A stretch of DNA of 64,000 nucleotides, taken from assembly GCF_001499905.1 (NCBI RefSeq), contig NZ_LQIS01000010.1, positions 1-64,000 of the forward strand, written 5' to 3'. The notes beneath the pieces are model-generated. The model had not been told where the DNA came from, did no database searches, and saw nothing but the letters and a program-made list of their open reading frames with translations. The position numbers and the translations under genes are program-made. Positions 58,207-64,000 of the stretch are shown piece by piece. The stretch's first letter is position 1. Each line of letters starts with the position of its first letter. This DNA is from Mycobacterium sp. GA-1285. GTDB lineage: Bacteria > Actinomycetota > Actinomycetes > Mycobacteriales > Mycobacteriaceae.

Positions 58207-60510
58207 GTGGGTGAACGTGTGAGTGCCACGGTACCCACCCCGCTGGACGACGTGCGGGTGGTCGAGATCAGCGACCGGATCGCCGGGGCATACTGCGGCA
58301 AGCTGCTCATCGACGCGGGCGCCGAGGTGGTCAAGGTCGAACCACCCGACGGCGACCCGCAACGCCGGATCACGGTAACCGGAGCCGCGCCCGACGAGAA
58401 CTCCGACTCCCCGCTGTTCGGCTACCTCAATGCCGGAAAGCGCAGTGTCACAAGCCTTTCAGACGACCTGCTGGCATGGGCCGACGTCATCGTGGTGACG
58501 GCGAGCGAGACCGCCGCCCGCCAGCAAGGCGTGGACCCGGCCGCGCTGCTCGACTCGGCGCCCGGATGCATCGTCGTCTCGATCTCGGACTTCGGCTGGA
58601 CGGGGCCGTGGGCTGGGCGGCCCGCGACCGAATTCACGCTGCAGGCCGCGTCGGGACTCACCGGGTTCCGCGGCGACCCCGCGGGTCCGCCGATCTCGAT
58701 CGGGGGAGATCTCGGGGAGTACATGGGCGGGGTGTGGGCCGCCTACGGTGCGCTGGCGCTGCGACGGCGCGTACGCGACGGCGGTGTGGGCGGCCACCTC
58801 GATCTGTCGATGCTCGAGGCGATCACGCTGATGCAGAGCGGGGAGTGGTTGCATTCGGCCCTGCTGCAGGTCCCCCCGGTGCGGCGGTCGGTCGAGGTGC
58901 CCTCGATCGAACCGGCCAAGGACGGATACGTCGGCATCAGCATGGTCACGGGCCAGCAGTGGCTGGACTTCGCCGCGATGGTCGACTGCCCGGAGTTGAC
59001 CGAGATCCCGCAGTTGCAGTTTCAGATCGGCCGTTGGGAGTACCGCGACTGGATCCGGGAACGTATCGACCCGTGGATGAGAGAGCGGACGGTTGCCGAG
59101 ATCGTCGAGCTGGGACAACTGTTCCGACTGCCGCTGGCGCCGCTGGGCAACGGCGCGACGATCCCCTCGATGGATCATCTCCTCGAACGCGGCGTCTACG
59201 TCGACAACCCGGCCGGATTCCGCCAACCCCGACCCCCGTGGCTCATGTCGAGAGCATGCCCCGCGTCGGTCCGGACCGCTCCCTCGGTCGGTGACGCAGA
59301 CGGCCAATCGGACTGGCCACAAAGGGTATTCGGCGTCTCGGGGACCGAGCGCATGCCGCTCGCGGGCGTGCGGGTCGTCGATTTCACCGCGTTCTGGGCC
59401 GGCCCGGCTGCCACCCATTCGTTGGCCGCATTCGGCGCGGACGTCATCAAGATCGAATCGATCCAGCGTCCGGACGGCATCCGCTATTCGGGTGGGATGC
59501 GCAAGGACGTCGACGACTGGTGGGAGTACGGCTGGGTTTTCCACGCGATGAACACCAGCAAGCGGTCGGTGACCCTGGATCTGCAGTCCGACGAGGGGCA
59601 TCGGCTGGTCCGTCGCCTGATCGGTCAGGCAGACGTCGTGGTGGAGAACTTCTCGCCGCGCGTGATGGAGCAGTTCGGGCTGGGCGCCGACGCGCTGCTG
59701 GCGCTCAACCCGCGCCTGGTCGTGGTTCGGATGCCCGCGTTCGGATTGACCGGTCCCTGGCGTGACCGCGTCGGTTTCGCTCCGACCATGGAGCAGATCG
59801 CCGGCCTGGCCTGGGTCACCGGGTTGCCCGACGGACCGCCGATCGCGCCACGCGGCGCCTGCGATCCGCTCGCCGGGGCCCATGCGGCATTCGCGACGCT
59901 CGCAGCACTCGAGTTCGCCGACCGTACGGGCGAAGGGCAACTCGTCGAGGTGCCGATGATCGAGGCCGTGCTGAACGTGACTGCCGTGCAGACAATCGAA
60001 TACGAGGTGTTCGGGCGCGTGATGGAGCGGCGGGGCAACCGAGGGCAGGGAGCAGCCGTCCAGGATGTCTATCGGTGTGCGGGAGAGGACAACTGGATCG
60101 CGGTCGCCGCGCGCACCGAACGCGAACGCAGCGCTCTGACCGATCTCATCGGGGGTGCGGCGGTCGAGAACTGGCTCGCCGCGCGAGACGCCGAATCGGC
60201 CGCAGAGGAGTTGACCCGCGCGGGCGTGCCCGCGGCGGTCGTGGTGTCGCCGTCTCTCGTCACCGAGAACCCCCAACTACGGCGCCGCGGGTTCTTCGAA
60301 CCCCTGGACCATCCTCGCACCGGGGAGAACCTGTATCCGTGCCCGCCCTTCACCCGGTTGCCTGGCTGCGATCGATGGCTCAGGTGCCCGCCTCCGACGC
60401 TCGGTCAGCACAACGCCGAGGTGCTCACCGCGCTGTGCGGCCTGTCCGAAGGTGATCTGGACCGGCTCGAAACCCAGGGCGTTCTCGGGTCCCGACCGAA
60501 GGGCCTGTGA
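58207..60510 (+). CDS. Fused double-domain family III CoA-transferase
   Basis: A 767-residue protein with two CaiB/BaiF domains in tandem. The first, at about residues 10-375, has VRVVEISDRIAGAYCGKLLIDAGAEVVKVE, with the catalytic Asp in GHLDLSMLEAI (residue 199). The second, at about 380-765, starts VRVVDFTAFWAGPAATHSLAAFGADVIKIE, with Glu in place of Asp at LVEVPMIEAV (residue 581). Start choice is uncertain: GTG 58207 has GGAGG a few bases upstream; ATG 58183 is also possible. Fusions may act as intramolecular dimers. It lies directly across from the GntR gene. Confidence 0.88.
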   Translation: MGERVSATVPTPLDDVRVVEISDRIAGAYCGKLLIDAGAEVVKVEPPDGDPQRRITVTGAAPDENSDSPLFGYLNAGKRSVTSLSDDLLAWADVIVVTASETAARQQGVDPAALLDSAPGCIVVSISDFGWTGPWAGRPATEFTLQAASGLTGFRGDPAGPPISIGGDLGEYMGGVWAAYGALALRRRVRDGGVGGHLDLSMLEAITLMQSGEWLHSALLQVPPVRRSVEVPSIEPAKDGYVGISMVTGQQWLDFAAMVDCPELTEIPQLQFQIGRWEYRDWIRERIDPWMRERTVAEIVELGQLFRLPLAPLGNGATIPSMDHLLERGVYVDNPAGFRQPRPPWLMSRACPASVRTAPSVGDADGQSDWPQRVFGVSGTERMPLAGVRVVDFTAFWAGPAATHSLAAFGADVIKIESIQRPDGIRYSGGMRKDVDDWWEYGWVFHAMNTSKRSVTLDLQSDEGHRLVRRLIGQADVVVENFSPRVMEQFGLGADALLALNPRLVVVRMPAFGLTGPWRDRVGFAPTMEQIAGLAWVTGLPDGPPIAPRGACDPLAGAHAAFATLAALEFADRTGEGQLVEVPMIEAVLNVTAVQTIEYEVFGRVMERRGNRGQGAAVQDVYRCAGEDNWIAVAARTERERSALTDLIGGAAVENWLAARDAESAAEELTRAGVPAAVVVSPSLVTENPQLRRRGFFEPLDHPRTGENLYPCPPFTRLPGCDRWLRCPPPTLGQHNAEVLTALCGLSEGDLDRLETQGVLGSRPKGL

Positions 60511-60512
60511 AT

Positions 60513-61754
60513 TCAGCGGTGCCGCAACGAGACCGGCATCGAATGAAAGATCGTCATGTTGTTGGTGAGGGTCGGGTAGGCGACTCCCACCGGTCCGAGC
60601 GTGATGTCCCTGGCGCGGCACAACACCTCGTCGAGCACCGCGCGGATCTCCGCGCGCGCCAGCATCGCGCCGAGGCAGTGGTGCGGTCCGCCGCCGCCGA
60701 ACGCCACGTGTGGGTTGTCCGCGCGGCCGATGTCGAAAGCGAACGGGTCGGCGAAGACGTCCTCGTCGCGGTTGGCCGACCGCAACATCGACACCACGCG
60801 CTCGCCTGGCGGGATCGTGACGCCGTCGATCTCGACGTCGACCTTGGTGACCCGACTCCAGAACGCCACCGGCGTCGACCATCGCAGGACTTCTTCGACC
60901 GCCGACTGGCGCACGGACGGATCGTTCCGATACCGCTCGATCTGCTCGGGATTGTCGACGAAGGCCTGGAGCCCGTACGCCAAGGCGTTCTTGGTGGTGT
61001 CACTACCGGCGAATGCGATCACGAAAAAGAAGATGTCGAGCTCGGCGGCGGGAATCGACAGTTGCTCGCCGCTCTCGTCGGTCACCACCGCCGTGGCCAA
61101 GGTGCTCCAGATGTCGTCGGTGGGGTGGCGGCGCTTCTCGGCGGTCAGTTCCGCGGCGTAGGTGAATACCTTGCCGAACAACTCGAGATGCTGTTGCTCG
61201 GCATCTTGTACCGACGAAGCCGAATTCGCCTGCAGGATGAGATCGAAGGTGTCGAAGATCTCCGGCCTGTCCTGTTCGGGTATTCCGACGATGTCGCCTA
61301 TCACCGACATCGGAAGCGCGTCGGCGACATCGGCGATCCAGTCACCGCCGCCGGCCTCGAGGAGATGGTCGATCATCGCGGCGGCCCGCGTGCGGATGTC
61401 CTGCTCGAGCTTGCCGATCGCCTTGGGTGTGAACGCGTGTGACATCACCCGGCGCCGCTTGACCAGATCGGGCGGATCCATGTTGATGATCGTCGGGAAC
61501 GCGCCCACGGCGCCCACGCCCTGGATCAACGGCCCCTCGGCGGCGGTGAACGATTCGGTGTCGCGGTGGATGCGGTGCGCGTGGTGCAACTTGGTGGTCA
61601 CCCAGAAGTCACGTTTCAACGTCGCTGCCACCCGGTCGGTGACCCCGTGCCGGAAGATCGGTCGTTCGCGCCGCAACTCCGCGAAAAGTTCGTCGGGAAA
61701 CCCGTTCTGCCACAACGCCGGATCCGATAGGTCAACCGGGGTGGTGGTGGCCAT
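60513..61754 (-). CDS. Cytochrome P450 (third)
   Basis: A 413-residue P450. The heme motif is VAFGGGGPHHCLGAMLARAEI near residue 345-365. The I-helix is VIAFAGSDTTKNALAYG and the K-helix EEVLRWSTP. The layout resembles the Rieske/P450 pairs of steroid or terpenoid degradation. ATG 61754 with AAGGGAA upstream is chosen. It diverges from the KshA-like Rieske oxygenase across site C. Confidence 0.93.
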   Translation of the reverse strand: MATTTPVDLSDPALWQNGFPDELFAELRRERPIFRHGVTDRVAATLKRDFWVTTKLHHAHRIHRDTESFTAAEGPLIQGVGAVGAFPTIINMDPPDLVKRRRVMSHAFTPKAIGKLEQDIRTRAAAMIDHLLEAGGGDWIADVADALPMSVIGDIVGIPEQDRPEIFDTFDLILQANSASSVQDAEQQHLELFGKVFTYAAELTAEKRRHPTDDIWSTLATAVVTDESGEQLSIPAAELDIFFFVIAFAGSDTTKNALAYGLQAFVDNPEQIERYRNDPSVRQSAVEEVLRWSTPVAFWSRVTKVDVEIDGVTIPPGERVVSMLRSANRDEDVFADPFAFDIGRADNPHVAFGGGGPHHCLGAMLARAEIRAVLDEVLCRARDITLGPVGVAYPTLTNNMTIFHSMPVSLRHR

Positions 61755-61787
61755 GCGCCGTTCCCTTCGCCGTTCTTGACCCAGAAT

Positions 61788-61809
61788 GCCTAAAATAGTA
61801 AAAATAGGC
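61788..61809. promoter_or_regulatory. Shared regulon motif, site C (best copy)
   Basis: A 22-bp near-palindrome, GCCTA-N12-TAGGC, where the middle is AAATAGTAAAAA. It is 33 bases from the third P450 start and 50 bases from the Rieske oxygenase start. Site B is its near-identical inverse. It is the clearest copy of the cluster motif. Confidence 0.78.
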
Positions 61810-61859
61810 AACGGACAGCGCCGCTGACCCCGGCTGGTGCGTGCGCGGACGGAGTTGCG

Positions 61860-62975
61860 ATGACGGACACGGTCGACGATCCCACACTCGACCCGTCGGA
61901 GCGCGAGTTCGGGCCCAGCGGTATCAGCCTGTCGACCTACCGGTTCCCGACCGGATGGTTCATTGTCGGCTTCTCCTCGGACCTGCCCTCAGGTCAGGTC
62001 AAACGCGCCCACTACTTCGGCGAGGAGTTGGTGATCTTCCGGACCCGGTCGGGTCGCGTCAATGTCCTCGACGCCTACTGTCAGCACCTGGGCGCGAACA
62101 TGGGCGTCGGCGGCACCGTCGAAGGCGAGAACATCGTCTGCCCGTGGCACGGCTGGCAGTGGACCGGCGACGGCACCAACGCGCTGATCCCGTACAGCAA
62201 GATCGGCTGCAAACAGAACGTGCGTATCAAGCGCTATCACAGCACCGAGTGGTACGGCTTCATCCTCGTCTGGCACGAACGCCACGGCCGCGCGCCGTAC
62301 TGGCAGCCGCCCGTCTTGCCTGAACTCGAGACCGACGAATACTACCCGCTGCACCCCCACACTCGGATGGTCAACAGGGTCAAGGTGCACGCGCAGATGA
62401 TCATCGAGAACGCGGCCGACCCATACCACGTCCAGTACGTGCACAAGGCCGCCAATCCCGCCAACACCGCGTCGTTCGAAGTGTCCGGCTATCACCTGCA
62501 CGCGACGGTGAACGCGAATTTCGGTGGGGGACGGGCCAAGACGTGGCTCACCCCGAACGGACCCGTCGACGCGAAGATCATCTACGACAACTATTCGCTC
62601 GGCCTCGGCGTCGTGCGCTTCCCCTCGGAGCTGGTCGCCACCGTCCAGGTGACGGGCCAGACCCCGGTCGACGAGGACTACACCGACTACTTCTACACCC
62701 AGGCATCGATCCGCGAACCGGGCGACCGGGGCGACAAACCCACCGGCCGAGCGGCGAAGTTCCTGCAGCTGCAGCAGGAGGTCATCAAACAGGACTTCTT
62801 CACCTGGGAGAACATGAAGTACCTGGAGAAGCCGAACCTCGCCCCCGAGGAGGCCCGCGACTACGCCGCGCTGCGCCGCTGGGCACACCGGTTCTATCCG
62901 GGTGCCGAACCGTCGGGCACCGACTTCGGGTACACGCCCACCGGCGAGCCCGACCCGTCCGCAGCCGAGGCTTGA
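61860..62975 (+). CDS. Rieske non-heme iron oxygenase (KshA-like)
   Basis: A 371-residue oxygenase, near the length of KshA (3-ketosteroid 9-alpha-hydroxylase). The Rieske motif is YCQHLGANMGVGG ... VCPWHGWQW at about residues 74-101. The mononuclear iron segment is IIENAADPYHVQYVHKAA, the N-x-x-D-x-H-x4-H pattern of KshA-type enzymes. It may hydroxylate a ring carbon. The reductase (KshB-like) is not in the window. Its stop overlaps the acyl-CoA synthetase start. Confidence 0.92.
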   Translation: MTDTVDDPTLDPSEREFGPSGISLSTYRFPTGWFIVGFSSDLPSGQVKRAHYFGEELVIFRTRSGRVNVLDAYCQHLGANMGVGGTVEGENIVCPWHGWQWTGDGTNALIPYSKIGCKQNVRIKRYHSTEWYGFILVWHERHGRAPYWQPPVLPELETDEYYPLHPHTRMVNRVKVHAQMIIENAADPYHVQYVHKAANPANTASFEVSGYHLHATVNANFGGGRAKTWLTPNGPVDAKIIYDNYSLGLGVVRFPSELVATVQVTGQTPVDEDYTDYFYTQASIREPGDRGDKPTGRAAKFLQLQQEVIKQDFFTWENMKYLEKPNLAPEEARDYAALRRWAHRFYPGAEPSGTDFGYTPTGEPDPSAAEA

Positions 62976-64000
62976 TGGCCACGGACCGGACGCGGCGCGT
63001 GGAGCCCGCGGCATTCGGCGTCGAACGCTTCACGGTCGCTTCGGTCCTCGATCGGGGCGCCGACCGGTTCGGCGACCAGGTGATGATGGCCATCGACGGC
63101 ACACCCATCACGTTCGCTCAGATGCGCGAGCAGTCCTGCGCCGCCGCGGCGATGCTGGCCGACAGAGGCGTGTGCCGGGGTGACACCGTCGCTCTGTTCG
63201 CCGGGACCTGTCCGGAGTGGGTGTACTTCTGGCTCGGGGCCGCCCGCATCGGTGCTGTGAGCGCGGCCGTCAACGCCGCCTACAAGGGCGAATTCCTGAC
63301 GAACGCTCTCAACGTGTCGCGGGCCAAGCTGGTGGTGACCGACGATGCCCGCCGTGCTCGACTCGCCGAGGTCGCCGACTCCCTCGACGGCTTGGGGACT
63401 CTGCCGATCGACGATTCGGTCGCCACCGAGTTGAGCGGATCGCACCGCGCCACCTACCCGGCGGCGCGCACCGAAGCCGACGAGGTGGGAGCACTGTTCT
63501 TCACCTCGGGAACCACCGGCCCGTCGAAGGCGGTGGCGACCACCTGGCATTACCTGTTCGTCGCGGCGGCCACCGTCGCATCGGCGTGGGAGTACGGCCG
63601 GGGTGACGTGATCTGGACCGCGATGCCGCTGTTCCACCTCAGCGCCGCTCCAACCGTGCTGGCCCCGATGCTCGTCGGCGGAACCAGCGTGCTGGCGAGC
63701 GCCTTTCACCCTGCCGATGTGTGGGACGAGTTACGAGCCTGCCGCGCAGCAGGATTCGCCGGGGCAGGCGCGATGGTGTCGATGCTGTGGAATCTGCCCC
63801 CCGACCCGCGCGACGCACAGCTCGGAATCCGATTCATCTCGGCCGCACCCATTCCGGCCGAGTTGTACCGCGCGATCGAGCACCGGTACCGGTGCCGCGT
63901 GGTGACGATGTACGGAATGACCGAAGCGTTCCCGATCGCCTACAAGGCGGTTTCGGACGACGGCGTCCCGGGTACGTCAGGAAAAGTCAATCCGGCCTTC
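62975..64000 (+). CDS. AMP-forming acyl-CoA synthetase, partial
   Basis: The window ends within this gene. At least 342 residues are present, with no stop. The AMP-binding P-loop is FFTSGTTGPSKAVATTW at about residues 169-185, and FISAAPIPAELY and MYGMTEAFP are A4 and A5 signatures. Its ATG overlaps the preceding stop as TGATG, so it is in the operon with the KshA-like oxygenase. It would activate an acid as the CoA thioester; the substrate is unknown. Confidence 0.88.
   Translation, partial: MATDRTRRVEPAAFGVERFTVASVLDRGADRFGDQVMMAIDGTPITFAQMREQSCAAAAMLADRGVCRGDTVALFAGTCPEWVYFWLGAARIGAVSAAVNAAYKGEFLTNALNVSRAKLVVTDDARRARLAEVADSLDGLGTLPIDDSVATELSGSHRATYPAARTEADEVGALFFTSGTTGPSKAVATTWHYLFVAAATVASAWEYGRGDVIWTAMPLFHLSAAPTVLAPMLVGGTSVLASAFHPADVWDELRACRAAGFAGAGAMVSMLWNLPPDPRDAQLGIRFISAAPIPAELYRAIEHRYRCRVVTMYGMTEAFPIAYKAVSDDGVPGTSGKVNPAF

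Noticed and set aside
58459-60276. A 605-codon open frame on the minus strand opposite the fused CoA-transferase
   Set aside because: High GC keeps antisense frames open. The plus-strand protein has two clear CaiB domains, and the antisense product is His/Arg-rich with no domain.

Overview
The window is high-GC mycobacterial DNA, most likely from a fast-growing Mycobacterium/Mycolicibacterium. Bases 1-72 are the 3' end of a 5S rRNA, followed by an intrinsic terminator. The block from about 175 to 18594 then follows the M. tuberculosis order Rv1691-Rv1713. An rRNA operon just upstream of this block fits the second rRNA operon (rrnB, downstream of tyrS) that fast growers carry and M. tuberculosis lacks.

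Region 1 (1-18594) is conserved core: TPR protein, HAD phosphatase, tlyA, nadK, recN, a tetR/VOC insertion, steA, mctB, pyrG, NUDIX hydrolase, xerD, a divergent O-methyltransferase, a ParA-like ATPase, scpA, scpB, a pseudouridine synthase, cmk and der. Most joints are 1-8 base stop/start overlaps, so translation is probably coupled.

Region 2 (18595-26835) is more variable. It has an intact TSUP permease, a second TSUP permease disrupted by a frameshift and a nonsense codon, tRNA-Pro(GGG), a lipoprotein, an acidic repeat protein, a small secreted protein, a flavin monooxygenase, an O-methyltransferase and an acyltransferase-3 membrane protein.

Region 3 (26792-34573, minus strand) is an envelope export locus: mmpS, mmpL, two small secreted proteins, a cutinase-like hydrolase and a second, closely related mmpL.

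Region 4 (34734-64000) is a large catabolic cluster that continues past the window. It has three cytochromes P450, two Rieske oxygenases, a Rieske ferredoxin-like protein, a KstD-like flavoprotein, a mycofactocin-type SDR and an NDMA-type alcohol dehydrogenase, three amidohydrolases, a paired acyl-CoA dehydrogenase, two crotonases, two CoA-transferases (one a fusion), two acyl-CoA synthetases, a TPP-dependent E1 alpha/beta pair with a stand-alone lipoyl domain, and TetR and GntR regulators. A shared AT-rich near-palindrome (GCCTA-N12-TAGGC type) lies about 30-50 bp upstream of at least five of these genes, which suggests one regulon. The substrate is not identifiable from sequence; the gene set fits oxidation, CoA activation and beta-oxidation-like breakdown of a cyclic, steroid- or terpenoid-like compound.
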